11,830 nt of DNA from Sabulitectum sp036743055 (GCA_036743055.1 DAINQE010000063.1:1-11830); one strand, 5' to 3'. Counted from the stretch's first letter, positions 1 to 7,394 are shown. Notes: generated by a model from the letters alone, not told the origin. Made by a program: numbers and translations.

Positions 1-59
1 ATCTCCTGCAGTACGCTCAATTCCAGAACAAGGGATGTTGAGAAGGAACCGCTGTTCAT
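1..59 (-). CDS. 5' end of a downstream gene, possibly a sensor kinase (partial)
   Basis: On the minus strand an ATG at 59-57 opens a frame that stays open to the window edge, giving MNSGSFSTSLVLELSVLQE. It lies 2 nt after the TAA (64-62) of the FIST gene and has a GGAG-like element about 10 nt upstream, so the two would form one operon. In other bacteria FIST genes are often followed by PAS, GGDEF or histidine-kinase genes, and the 'TSLVLELSVLQEI' start resembles the helix before a GAF/PAS sensor. That role is inference from 19 residues. The frame could also be chance, because only 19 codons are visible. Confidence 0.42.
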   Translation of the reverse strand, partial: MNSGSFSTSLVLELSVLQE

Positions 60-61
60 CT

Positions 62-1192
62 TTACTTTTCTCCGCCTGCAACGGCCACAACAGTCTTGTT
101 ATGCATCAGGGGCACATCGGAATAGCTTCCTATCTCACCGAAGGTAAGCACCCCCAGAGCTGGGATATCATCTGCGGCGGAGAACACCGCTTCGATCTCC
201 CGGGTATACTCCTTTGCCATCAGCAGATACCTGGAAATACAGTCCATGAAGAGAAGGAACACAGGTGAACTAAGCCCTTCCACAGCCAGTTTCGCCGATT
301 CATGGGCGGACTTCTGAACATTATCAAGGGAGGTTCCCATAATGCAGCCCACGGCATTTGCCGCGATCTCAGTTACGAACTCAATGCTGCCGTCTTCATT
401 AACCTTGAGAGGATCCCTTATGAGATAGTTGCCGCTGATGTCGGGAAAACCCTATGGATAGGACATTCCGATCCTGGCAAAATCATCAGGGGTGATATCG
501 CCGAAAATGCCTTTGTATAGATCCAGCGCAGGGAGGCCGTTTATTTCATACACCGTTTTCCCAGATGCCTTCGTAACCACTATCGGTTCGCCGGTTGGTT
601 CCCAGCCATGCTTCACCCCGATGCTGGTTTCCATCCCGCTTACAAGGGCCGCGGACAGAGCGTTGCTCGCAAGGCCGTTCTCTGTGTACTGGTAAGACCT
701 GAAGAACTTGAGGTTGTCTCCGGAACCTCCGCCGGCATATGAGTAACCGGGTCCCATTCTGTTATACATCCCCCGCAGGGCTTTAGCCAGATTGCTCTGA
801 AAGCCGTCTGGATAAGCAAATACAATTCCATCCTGTATTCCTGAAGAAAGCAAGCTGTCACCGGTCTTCTCTCCGACTACCCCGGAATCTTTGCCCAGGT
901 TCGGTTCAAGATGTGAAACCACTTGCAGTTCCTCGCCCGAAACGGCGAGAACGCCGGTTCCTTTTTGAAGAACGCCCTTCTCCGTAACTATTCCCGCAAC
1001 ACATGATCCGGTGATTACCGCGTCTCCGACCGTGTCTTTCACCTTATTCAGCACCTGCGCCTGATCATGGCTGTCGGTTGTAAACAGCAGTACAAGATCA
1101 GGCGTGCCGGACAGGGAAAGGGCTTTGTCCAGCATCTCTGTGGCCGCATCTGCGGAATTGAGAGAATCCGAAAAGCCGATACCGCATTTCAT
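62..1192 (-). pseudogene. FIST-domain signal-sensing protein, interrupted by in-frame TAG
   Basis: FIST (FIST_N then FIST_C) proteins are predicted intracellular sensory modules that bind small ligands and work with kinases or cyclases. The first part (1192 to the TAG at 454-452, 246 codons) holds FIST_N, with 'VLLFTTDSHDQAQVL' near residue 35, 'VITGSCVAGIV' near 60 and 'YAGGGSGDN' near 152. After the TAG the same frame continues without a shift: GFPDISGNYLIRDPLKV, then 'DGSIEFVTEIAAN', and a FIST_C core with 'LFMDCISRYLLM' and 'GVLTFGEIG', ending at TAA (64-62). The whole frame is 377 codons, which is normal for the family. The stop replaces the hydrophobic residue of the usual 'YP(L/F/I)G' junction, so one base change from a Leu codon (TTG) would explain it. 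The start has GGGAGG about 6 nt upstream. A recent nonsense mutation, a sequencing error or TAG readthrough are all possible; a degraded gene is least likely because the rest is undamaged. Confidence 0.8.
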
Positions 1193-1534
1193 GAGAAGCC
1201 TCCCTTACAACTTCCGTTCATCCTGATCTCAATATTATGGAATGTCCGCCTGGGAAACAGATCAAAGGCTGCCCCGGCCACAACTCTCCCTCCGGTAATT
1301 GGAACAATTTAAAAGCGCCAGGGTTCCGGAACCGCGGTCCCGGGGCAGAGATATCTTTACATCAGGGGCGCGTCTGTGTGCATATTGATTCCGACACCAA
1401 TAACAGTGTGACGACAGGCGGCAAATGCGGTGCCGTTAACAGAGGCAGTGCAGCGGCACCGGTTGTTCAGCTGCGAAGGCGGCTGAAGGATACCATTTGA
1501 TTCAGTTCGGGTATATCACACAGTACACAGAAGA
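1193..1534. other. Gene-free interval (342 bp) upstream of FIST gene
   Basis: I found no convincing gene in this interval. A 263-nt open frame on the plus strand (1237-1500) has no recognisable protein similarity and no good ribosome site. The interval carries the FIST Shine-Dalgarno and a 12-bp perfect palindrome, GGTTCCGGAACC (1322-1333). A TAATAT hexamer on the minus strand near 1232-1237 could be a -10 for the FIST gene, but I see no good -35 with it. Confidence 0.4.
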
Positions 1535-2239
1535 TCAGTCAGACAGTACTACCTTCAGCCCTCCCCATGTAACGGGCTCCATGGCTCCGGCCAGATCTCC
1601 AGTCACCTGAACATCATCAAAATAGACAGACAGCGATTTCAGTGGTTCGTCTACCGGTGAAACGGACCAGCAGTATATACCAATTCCTCCGGTGTCACTT
1701 ACCCAGTTATCGGTGCCCGACACCATCCATTCCGTGGGCTCGTCACCCGGAGTTCCTGTCCATACTCTTCCCCTGAATTGCGTTCCTTCAACCTCCAGGC
1801 GCATCCAGTAGGACTCCTCCGGATCAATGGTGAACGAACAATAGTCGAGAACATGGCTGCCGGAGCTCAGGTTCAGATCGGCCAGGTAAACCATGTTGCT
1901 CTGCGGCATAATCAAAAGACAGGCGAAGTAGTTGTTAACTCCTGCGTAGCGCACCACAGGACCTGCATACCCGCAGTATTCAGGCTCCACCCGCAGCACC
2001 AGCGAATAGTCTGGCACCGACATGGTTCCAGATGAGTCGCCGGTGGTGGACAAACCCCAAGAATCATCCATTCCGTTAATCCAGTATTCGCCTTCCTTCA
2101 CCTCATAATTACACTGGCCGTATTCAGTCTCTCTCCATCCGTCGGCGTTGCCATCGGAAAAATCATCCTCCAGAAGAACATCCGCATAAGCAGAGAGGGA
2201 GATCATCAAAACTGAAGAAAAGAAAAACAATAACTTCAT
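1535..2239 (-). CDS. Secreted protein with LamG/DUF1080-like beta-sandwich domain
   Basis: A 234-residue exported protein of unknown exact function. Residues 1-19 (MKLLFFFSSVLMISLSAYA) form a clear signal peptide with an AYA|DV-type cleavage site and no lipobox. The mature N-terminus has 'EDDFSDGNADGW', followed by 'YEVKEGEYWING'; this is the opening strand pattern of concanavalin-like/DUF1080 domains that often bind or cleave carbohydrates. Alternating hydrophobic strands follow ('YWMRLEVEGTQFRGRVW', 'GGIGIYCWS', 'VYFDDVQVTG'), and 'VYFDDVQV' is the usual last strand of this fold. No catalytic residues can be assigned, so it may be a binding module. The C-terminus, 'VTWGGLKVVLSD', resembles short tails seen on exported proteins of some FCB-group candidate phyla (impression only). 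The start has GGAGG (2246-2250) 6 nt upstream and a good promoter at 2285-2313. It stands alone on its strand. Confidence 0.72.
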   Translation of the reverse strand: MKLLFFFSSVLMISLSAYADVLLEDDFSDGNADGWRETEYGQCNYEVKEGEYWINGMDDSWGLSTTGDSSGTMSVPDYSLVLRVEPEYCGYAGPVVRYAGVNNYFACLLIMPQSNMVYLADLNLSSGSHVLDYCSFTIDPEESYWMRLEVEGTQFRGRVWTGTPGDEPTEWMVSGTDNWVSDTGGIGIYCWSVSPVDEPLKSLSVYFDDVQVTGDLAGAMEPVTWGGLKVVLSD

Positions 2240-2284
2240 AATATGCCTCCATTTTTAGCAGATACTTAGCCCATCTTAACAAAT

Positions 2285-2313
2285 ATCATATTTATCGGAT
2301 AGTCCGATGTCTA
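2285..2313 (-). promoter_or_regulatory. Promoter with palindrome in the spacer (secreted protein gene)
   Basis: Reading the minus strand, TAGACA (2313-2308) and TATGAT (2290-2285) are separated by exactly 17 nt; each matches five of six sigma70 consensus bases. The spacer is occupied by a palindrome ATCGGA-N3-TCCGAT (2294-2308), and the -10 sits inside a second one, AAATAT-N1-ATATTT (2281-2293). A repressor or activator binding there would directly control the promoter. The predicted start of transcription is near 2278, about 38 nt before the gene's ATG. Confidence 0.58.
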
Positions 2314-2450
2314 CCGCTTCATCTCTGAACCGGAACAGCGGCGCATATTCCAGGAAGGAGGATCGGTCATGCCGTGCAATACAGAAGCGTGTGCAACAAA
2401 ATGCTACACTGCCGGGCAAACCGAGTCGAACACCGGGGAACCGGGGTCTG

Positions 2451-4850
2451 TTACTCTCCCCCGCCCATGTACCGATCGAGCCACTCCTGGGTTTCCCAGA
2501 GCACGTGCAGAATGGACTCACGGGCCCTGTAACTGTGGCTCTCCAGCGGCAGCATTACAAGCCTTGCGGTGCCTCCCAGCCCCTTCAACGCCGCAAAGAA
2601 TCTTTCGCTCTGCATGGGGAAAGTCCCCGAATTGTTGTCGGCGTCGCCGTGTATCAGCAGTATGGGCTCATTGATCTGATCGGCGTTCATGAAGGGTGAC
2701 ATCTCAATGTAAACATCAAGCGCTTCCCACAGGGTCCTGTCCTCCGACTGGAAACCGAAGGGGGTCAGTGTCCTGTTGTAGGCTCCAGTTCTGGCAAGAC
2801 CAACTGCGAAAAGGTCTGAATGGGCCAGCAGGTTTGCTGTCATGAACGCTCCGTAGGAGTGGCCCCCAATGGCGATCCTCTCAGGGTCGGCAACGCCCCG
2901 GCGCACCACTTCGTCAACTGCCGCCTGTGCACTCATCACAAGCTGCTCCACAAAGGTGTCGTTGGCAAGTTCTTCCCCTCTGGCCACAATGGGCATTGCC
3001 GGGTCGTCCAGTACGGCGTATCCCAGAGTAAGCCAGATCACGGGAGACCACCATCCAAGGTAGTCGAAACTGTACGGCGACCCGGAGACCTGCCCGGCGG
3101 CGTCGGAGGAGATGTACTCCTGGGGATAGGCCCACATCACCATGGGCAGGGGCCCCTCATCGGTGCTGTAGCCCGGGGGAAGGTAAAGCGTGGCGGAGAG
3201 TTCAACGCCGTCATCCCGGGTGTATGTGATAAGCTCCTTGGTCATTCCCGAAAGCATATGGAAGGGGTTCAAGTTGTGTGTAACCTGCCGCACCAACCCG
3301 TTGCTCAAATCCAGTATAAAGCTGTTGGGATACTCTGTGGCGGATTCTCTCATGAAAAGAAGCATTGAACACCGGTCGTCAAGGAACTGCACCGGCCTCT
3401 CATAACACGGAGGCGAGGAATGAAAGAGCCGCTCAGTCTCAAGAGAAACAAGATCCAGCCTGTCCAGGAAGGGCATCTCCCCCTCAGGCGTTGCTCCCTC
3501 CCCCTCAAGGTAGAGGCTTCCCCCATCCGGTGAGATAAGCAGAACCTCGGCTCCCTGGATGTTCTCCTCCGTCATGAAGTCCCCGGGATAGTCGTACCTG
3601 TTCTCCCAGTTCAGATCAAAGGCCAGCCGGGGTTCGGCATCGGGATCAGAGGGGTTGATAAGCCAGCGCCTCTCATTCCTGGTGGGCCACCACCACTCAT
3701 AAACCACGGCAAGGGTGTCGCAGCCCCATTGAATACCGCCGAACCTGTATGAAAGCTCCATCAACACACGGGGAGAAGAATCAAATGGAGCATCCAGAAA
3801 AAAGATGCGGTCCCTGAGTTCCGCTTCCGCCGCCGCGTCCCCTCCGTCCAGAGCCTCCACCCAGAACAGCGTCGACGGGGTGTCGCTTCGCCATGACACG
3901 CTCCTGGGCCCCTCAAAAGTACTCCCGTAGGCAATGGGAATTGCGTCCCTCACAGGATGGCTGGCCACGCTAAACACCGGAAGCCCGCGCATATCCCAGA
4001 CCTGTATTTCCTCGGCGAACCGCCCTGCGGTAACCGCATATGAAAAGGGACGCATCAGCCTGGAAACAATCAGATATTCGCCGTCCGGAGATGGCGAGAA
4101 GTACCAGATGATCCCCGGTTCCCCAATAGTCCTAACAGTACCGTCCAGCCTCACCAGGGAAAGCTGAGAGGTAAGGCAGTACTGGAAGAGGTCCTCCTGG
4201 AACGGGTTCTCAAGCAGGTCCTGGTATGTTCTTGCAGGCGCCGCCTCTCCGGTGGTCTCCATGGTCACCGGCCCCGTGGGCACAGGGTCTTCCGCCGGAG
4301 GAGGACCCATCCCCTCCGGCCTGGTGCAGCACAGAATGCCGTCGCTTCCCGGGAGCCACTGCGGCCACTCGTTGGCGGCAAGGCTAACAATCGGGCCTGT
4401 TAACCTCTCAGCAGAGGCATCTGCAGCGTGTATCAGCCACAACTCGACTCCTGTATCCGTCTCCAGTGTGAACGCGATCATGCTGCCGTCCGGCGACCAT
4501 GCGGTGCCGAGGACGCTGCCGTACTCAGGCATCCCGCGAATCTCCGCCTCCTCCAGGGAGGGGTAGTACATAAGGGAAAGCGACTCGATCCTGCCGGAGC
4601 GTGTGGGCGCCAGGGTCAGGGGACTGAACCGCATACCGGCCAGCTTCAGCTCCTCCCTTGCCAGCTCGGCAATGGAAGGGTTTCTCTGAAATGTACGTAG
4701 AAGCCAGGTGGAGCCGTCGGGGGATATGCTGGGCCAGGGCGCCCAGGTAACGTCCACTATGTCGATCAGAACCTTATCCGGCTCCATATACCCTGAAGAA
4801 GACGGCTCCCCGCTTCCAATAAGAACACCGAGAATGAGGAGTAGGGTCAC
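2451..4850 (-). CDS. Secreted S9-family peptidase, glutamyl endopeptidase (S9D) type
   Basis: An alpha/beta-hydrolase serine peptidase of the prolyl oligopeptidase family (799 residues), probably cutting extracellular or periplasmic peptides. The catalytic triad is visible: Ser665 in 'GGHSYGAFMTANLLAHS', Asp738 in 'HGDADNNSGTFPMQS' and His772 in 'ESHSYRARESILHVLWE'. The run 'ARTGAYNRTLTPFGFQ' with 'EDRTLWEA' closely follows the plant chloroplast glutamyl endopeptidase (CGEP, MEROPS S9D) rather than classical prolyl oligopeptidase; specificity after Glu is inferred from that. Residues about 40-520 hold repeated 'SPDG' motifs ('SISPDGSTW', 'AWSPDGSMIAF', 'SPSPDGEYLIVS', 'LISPDGGSLYL') of a seven-bladed propeller. 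A short hydrophobic N-terminus suggests a signal peptide. The start is GTG at 4850-4848, chosen because GGAGG (4858-4862) lies 7 nt upstream. It sits 40 nt after the DUF6036 remnant, so it may be read from the same transcript. Confidence 0.9.
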   Translation of the reverse strand: MTLLLILGVLIGSGEPSSSGYMEPDKVLIDIVDVTWAPWPSISPDGSTWLLRTFQRNPSIAELAREELKLAGMRFSPLTLAPTRSGRIESLSLMYYPSLEEAEIRGMPEYGSVLGTAWSPDGSMIAFTLETDTGVELWLIHAADASAERLTGPIVSLAANEWPQWLPGSDGILCCTRPEGMGPPPAEDPVPTGPVTMETTGEAAPARTYQDLLENPFQEDLFQYCLTSQLSLVRLDGTVRTIGEPGIIWYFSPSPDGEYLIVSRLMRPFSYAVTAGRFAEEIQVWDMRGLPVFSVASHPVRDAIPIAYGSTFEGPRSVSWRSDTPSTLFWVEALDGGDAAAEAELRDRIFFLDAPFDSSPRVLMELSYRFGGIQWGCDTLAVVYEWWWPTRNERRWLINPSDPDAEPRLAFDLNWENRYDYPGDFMTEENIQGAEVLLISPDGGSLYLEGEGATPEGEMPFLDRLDLVSLETERLFHSSPPCYERPVQFLDDRCSMLLFMRESATEYPNSFILDLSNGLVRQVTHNLNPFHMLSGMTKELITYTRDDGVELSATLYLPPGYSTDEGPLPMVMWAYPQEYISSDAAGQVSGSPYSFDYLGWWSPVIWLTLGYAVLDDPAMPIVARGEELANDTFVEQLVMSAQAAVDEVVRRGVADPERIAIGGHSYGAFMTANLLAHSDLFAVGLARTGAYNRTLTPFGFQSEDRTLWEALDVYIEMSPFMNADQINEPILLIHGDADNNSGTFPMQSERFFAALKGLGGTARLVMLPLESHSYRARESILHVLWETQEWLDRYMGGGE

Positions 4851-4890
4851 GATGCTACCTCCATCACAGCATTAAGAGTGCGTTCAGTAC

Positions 4891-4998
4891 TCAGGGATTA
4901 TAAGACGCGGCAACCACTCTGGCCCAAACCAGCAGCTCCCGGTCTTCCGCAACATCACATGCGGCGCGAATCGCGTGCTCCAGCTGGTCGTACCTCAT
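4891..4998 (-). pseudogene. Truncated DUF6036-like nucleotidyltransferase remnant (35 aa)
   Basis: The ATG (4998-4996) overlaps the TGA of the preceding regulator as ATGA, a translational-coupling arrangement. The peptide begins MRYDQLEHAIRAACDVAEDR and continues ELLVW before it runs into unrelated residues and a TGA at 4893-4891. The opening matches the conserved N-terminus of DUF6036-type nucleotidyltransferases as I recall it ('..QLEHvIRAA..iagd.eivViGSQAILG'), which are usually about 200 residues and follow a winged-helix gene exactly as here. The break falls just where the catalytic 'GSQAIL' motif should start. Neither other frame restores it, and only about 40 nt separate it from the peptidase gene, so nearly the whole gene has been deleted. 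Family assignment rests on about 25 residues. Confidence 0.55.
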
Positions 4999-5918
4999 TC
5001 AGGATCCTTCATCTGAGCCAGCATTCTTTCCCGTTCACCTGGGCTTAATACAGCGAGGAAGGGCATGCTCCGTCTGAGCCGAACTGCCCGGGAGCTGTGG
5101 GACACCAGAAGGTCCTGCACCCTCTCACTGGAGTAGTTCTCAAGTATCTGCTTCCATTCAGCAATATCCCTGCTGGCCATGCCCTGTTCTTCATCAAGCA
5201 GTCTGCCGGCGTACTGTATTGCTCTCCTGATAAGCGATGGGGACTGCCTTATCAGCCCTGCGATCGCCTTGGCCAGTTTCAATGACCTATCCTCAGAGCC
5301 GTACTGTGATGCTTCACAGGAAAGCCTGCTCCTCCTGTACTCGTTTCCACTGACACTCAACGCTATGGCGTCTTCCGGAACTAGAGGGTTGTCGGCCCGG
5401 ATAAGCACTTTCAGTTCTATGATAACATCGTACTTCTTCTCCGTGTCTATCACGCGGTCACGAATCACCTCCCTTATCCGGCCCAGGGAGACAGGGTCTA
5501 CAACAACCGTAACATCCAGGGATCGGCCCGCTTCATGTGGTGGATTCTCAATCCAGGCACTGAGCACCTCAGGAATTGTGAAAGCCAGCCGAAGTTCCTC
5601 GATAAGATCCTCATAGTACTCCTGCTCTTTCTCGAAGAGAAGGCCGAACAGGCTGGAAAAAGGATGATCAAGTATCGGGCCGATCTTAAGCGCTCTGCCG
5701 GTTCCAATCCTCTCAGCGATACCCAGCCCCTCAAGACGGACGAGAGCCCTTCTGGCCCCGGCTAATGAGAGCCCGGCCTTCTCTGCGGCATCTGTCACCC
5801 CAACTGGAGCAACAGCTTCATGAAACAGCACCCTGAGCAGCCTGATGACACCGGGTGACCCCAGAATGTCATCAAGAGGGTACTTCAGACTGCATCGTTT
5901 TTCCCTTGGATCGCTCAT
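4995..5918 (-). CDS. Winged-helix regulator with degenerate nucleotidyltransferase-like middle
   Basis: A 307-residue DNA-binding protein of the kind encoded upstream of DUF6036 nucleotidyltransferases; it probably acts as autoregulator/antitoxin-side partner. Residues about 13-82 are a winged helix: 'YPLDDILGSPGVIRLLRVL', then 'VGVTDAAEKAGLSLAGARRA' as helix-turn-helix and 'LVRLEGLGIAERIGTGRA' as recognition helix and wing. Residues about 112-170 sit where related proteins carry the 'GSxARGE..DxD' nucleotidyltransferase core; here the Gly-Ser part is replaced ('WIENPPHEAGRSLDVTVVVD'), so activity is unlikely. The C-terminal helix block ('EWKQILENYSSERVQDLLV', 'RAVRLRRSMPFLAVLSPGER') is typical of this group. 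The Shine-Dalgarno is weak (GGGCAG close to the ATG). An inverted repeat at 5961-5996 is a candidate operator. Its partner gene is destroyed, so it may now be an orphan regulator. Confidence 0.68.
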   Translation of the reverse strand: MSDPREKRCSLKYPLDDILGSPGVIRLLRVLFHEAVAPVGVTDAAEKAGLSLAGARRALVRLEGLGIAERIGTGRALKIGPILDHPFSSLFGLLFEKEQEYYEDLIEELRLAFTIPEVLSAWIENPPHEAGRSLDVTVVVDPVSLGRIREVIRDRVIDTEKKYDVIIELKVLIRADNPLVPEDAIALSVSGNEYRRSRLSCEASQYGSEDRSLKLAKAIAGLIRQSPSLIRRAIQYAGRLLDEEQGMASRDIAEWKQILENYSSERVQDLLVSHSSRAVRLRRSMPFLAVLSPGERERMLAQMKDPE

Positions 5919-5960
5919 AGCTGCCCAATCATATGATATGTGATACTGATCTTCTCAATA

Positions 5961-5996
5961 AGATACTTGTGTATCCTTTTGTGTACTATAGTATCT
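5961..5996. promoter_or_regulatory. Inverted repeat upstream of winged-helix regulator (operator candidate)
   Basis: AGATACT (5961-5967) and AGTATCT (5990-5996) are perfect 7-bp inverted copies. Between and across them lie two direct copies of TTGTGTA (5967-5973 and 5979-5985), 12 bp apart. The element begins 43 bp upstream of the regulator's ATG and is the most structured part of an AT-rich stretch, so autoregulation is a reasonable guess. I could not place a convincing promoter for the regulator gene. Confidence 0.42.
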
Positions 5997-6222
5997 ACAC
6001 TGAGAAATGTCCATGACTTCCGATCACATATGAATACAGCAATCAAGCCCTGAACCACATAGGCTCCGGCTCATGTTTTCCGGTTGTACCGCCCTTGACG
6101 CAACCAGTTTACCTGATCTTGCTCCGCAGCCGTTCATCGAGTAACCAAAACCACAGATGGAGAGCAAAATGCACCCAGGAGAGTTCTCTAAACTGATTGA
6201 AGGGACTTTTCAGAGTCGCAGT
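5997..6222. other. Divergent intergenic stretch with no recognised feature
   Basis: Between the regulator's operator candidate and the mmpA operators I see no gene or RNA. An open frame runs through 6157-6348 into mmpA, but its residues (many Cys, His and Tyr) do not look like the family and it crosses the operators and promoter, so it is not part of the protein. A TTGACG at about 6099-6104 has no matching -10. Confidence 0.4.
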
Positions 6223-6303
6223 ACAATACATATTTTGTGCACCCTCTGGACTTCACACTATTTGTATTGTACAGAGCTGATTCATGTACAATATGTGTAT
6301 TGT
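6223..6303. promoter_or_regulatory. Three phased operators, consensus ACAATA-N4-TATTGT, for mmpA/mmpB
   Basis: Three dyads of the same form occur: ACAATA-cata-TTTTGT (6223-6238), ACACTA-tttg-TATTGT (6255-6270) and ACAATA-tgtg-TATTGT (6288-6303, perfect). Their starts are 32 and 33 bp apart, about three helical turns, so all three face the same side of the DNA. Arms of sites 1 and 2 extend to a perfect 10-bp inverted match, GTACAATACA (6221-6230) with TGTATTGTAC (6263-6272). Site 3 touches the predicted -35 of mmpA. The obvious ligand is the XRE helix-turn-helix protein encoded directly downstream; cooperative autorepression is inference. Confidence 0.7.
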
Positions 6304-6328
6304 GAATGCTCGCCGGATATCGTATACT
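6300..6328 (+). promoter_or_regulatory. Candidate promoter of mmpA-mmpB
   Basis: TTGTGA (6300-6305) and TATACT (6323-6328) are spaced by 17 nt. The -35 overlaps the third operator, so occupancy would block polymerase. The predicted start of transcription falls near 6334-6336, at the edge of the Shine-Dalgarno GGAGGTG (6334-6340), so the untranslated leader would be only about 14 nt. A promoter further upstream within the operators cannot be excluded. Confidence 0.5.
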
Positions 6329-6348
6329 CTGCTGGAGGTGATGAAAAA

Positions 6349-6810
6349 ATGAACAGGCAGAAACTGGTACTTGAACAGCTGGATTCATTCCTTAAGAATT
6401 ATGCTGCTTTACGTCATGCGAGCATTCCCGTCAAAGGCTGGATCCGTGCCATCAGGGACGGCCTTGGCATGACCGCAAAGCAGCTGGCTGAAAGACTCGG
6501 CTCAACTCAGCAGAATGTGGCTCGTATTGAGAGGGATGAACTGGCAGGGGCTGTAACCATGAAAACCATGAAGCGTATCGCGGATGTTCTCGATTGCACT
6601 TTCGTGTATGCCCTTGTGCCGAACTCAACCCTGAAGAATACTTTGGAAAAGCAGGTTGATCTGCTTGTAAACCAGCGTCTCAAAGAAGTATCACACACAA
6701 TGTCGCTGGAAAATCAGGACCTGAGTGATAATGAACTTGAAAAAGTACGGAGACAACTGGTCGAGGAGTACCTGGAAAAGCCGTCTTCCTGTATATGGAA
6801 TATGAAATGA
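6349..6810 (+). CDS. Mobile mystery protein A, XRE-type regulator/antitoxin
   Basis: A 153-residue DNA-binding protein of the mobile mystery protein A family (TIGR02612), which pairs with a Fic protein and behaves like an antitoxin or repressor. The N-terminal helix 'LEQLDSFLKNYAALRHASIP' is followed by 'KGWIRAIRDGLGMTAKQLAE' and a helix-turn-helix at about residues 41-62 ('MTAKQLAERLGS..TQQNVARIER'). 'MKTMKRIADVLDCTFVYALVP' is a hallmark ending of the family core. The C-terminal third is charged and helical. The start was set at 6349 because GGAGGTGAT lies 8 nt upstream and family members begin near this residue; the open frame continues back to 6157 only by chance. Its TGA overlaps the ATG of the next gene. 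Confidence 0.88.
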   Translation: MNRQKLVLEQLDSFLKNYAALRHASIPVKGWIRAIRDGLGMTAKQLAERLGSTQQNVARIERDELAGAVTMKTMKRIADVLDCTFVYALVPNSTLKNTLEKQVDLLVNQRLKEVSHTMSLENQDLSDNELEKVRRQLVEEYLEKPSSCIWNMK

Positions 6811-7394
6811 GCCGGACAGCTTATCCAGAAGGTGCCACGCCACTGGACGATAACGAGACGGCCGGTTTGATACCCACTCATCTCTCCACCAGATCTCAGC
6901 TTTATCGCTGGGAATACGAAAACATTGCCGAGGCACTCTCCTGGCTGGACAGAACGAAGCCAACGGACATTCTGAACGAGTACTTCGCGAAAACACTGCA
7001 TCGCAAAATGTTCGAGAATGTATGGAGATGGGCAGGGCAGTTCCGGCAGAGTGACAAAACCGTTGGCGGACCCTGGGTAGAGATAGGAACTGCCCTCAGA
7101 AAGCTTTGTGACAACACTCATTACAAGATCGTTCAACATTCGGAACCCCCTGATGAAATCGCTCTTCAATTCCATCACGGCTTGTCCTGGATCCATCCCT
7201 TCCCCAATGGAAATGGCCGTCATGCAAGGCTGATGACGGATACACTCCTTGTGAATCTCCTGGAGAAGCCGCCATTTACCTGGGGAAGTGATAATCTGGC
7301 GAGAAATGGTGATGTCAGGTCAAGGTACATCAGCGCTCTGCGACGGGCTGACAAAGGCTTCTTTGATGAGCTGCGTCAGTTCGTCAGAAGCTGA
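6807..7394 (+). CDS. Mobile mystery protein B, Fic-domain protein
   Basis: A Fic-fold protein of the mobile mystery protein B family (TIGR02613), 195 residues; Fic proteins typically transfer AMP or another nucleotide part onto hydroxyl side chains of target proteins. The active-site loop is 'HPFPNGNGRHAR', with His130 as catalytic base and the Asn and Arg of 'GNGR' for phosphate binding. The position that usually is Asp or Glu (Mg2+ ligand) is Asn134, which as far as I recall is common in this family, so the reaction may not be standard AMPylation. The N-terminus 'YPEGATPLDDNETAGLIPTH' and 'EYENIAEALSWL' are family features. I chose the ATG at 6807 because it overlaps the mmpA stop (ATGA) and gives a family-like N-terminus; the ATG at 6795 would add four residues. 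It ends facing the convergent AbiEii remnant. Confidence 0.88.
   Translation: MSRTAYPEGATPLDDNETAGLIPTHLSTRSQLYRWEYENIAEALSWLDRTKPTDILNEYFAKTLHRKMFENVWRWAGQFRQSDKTVGGPWVEIGTALRKLCDNTHYKIVQHSEPPDEIALQFHHGLSWIHPFPNGNGRHARLMTDTLLVNLLEKPPFTWGSDNLARNGDVRSRYISALRRADKGFFDELRQFVRS

Noticed and set aside
1237..1500. Plus-strand open frame of 87 codons upstream of the FIST gene
   Set aside because: No Shine-Dalgarno, no recognisable family and a composition rich in Gly, Asn and Arg; probably chance in G+C-rich DNA.
2820..3368. 182-codon plus-strand frame opposite the peptidase gene
   Set aside because: It is a shadow of the strongly conserved S9 catalytic domain on the other strand.
6157..6348. 64-codon N-terminal extension of mmpA
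   Set aside because: It crosses the three operators and the promoter, has an odd Cys/His/Tyr-rich composition, and a perfect Shine-Dalgarno marks the start at 6349.
6816..6833. Possible Fic inhibitory motif (S/T)xxxE(G/N) as TAYPEG near the MmpB N-terminus
   Set aside because: The true motif lies in a helix; here it contains Pro and sits in the conserved family N-terminus, so the match is probably chance.
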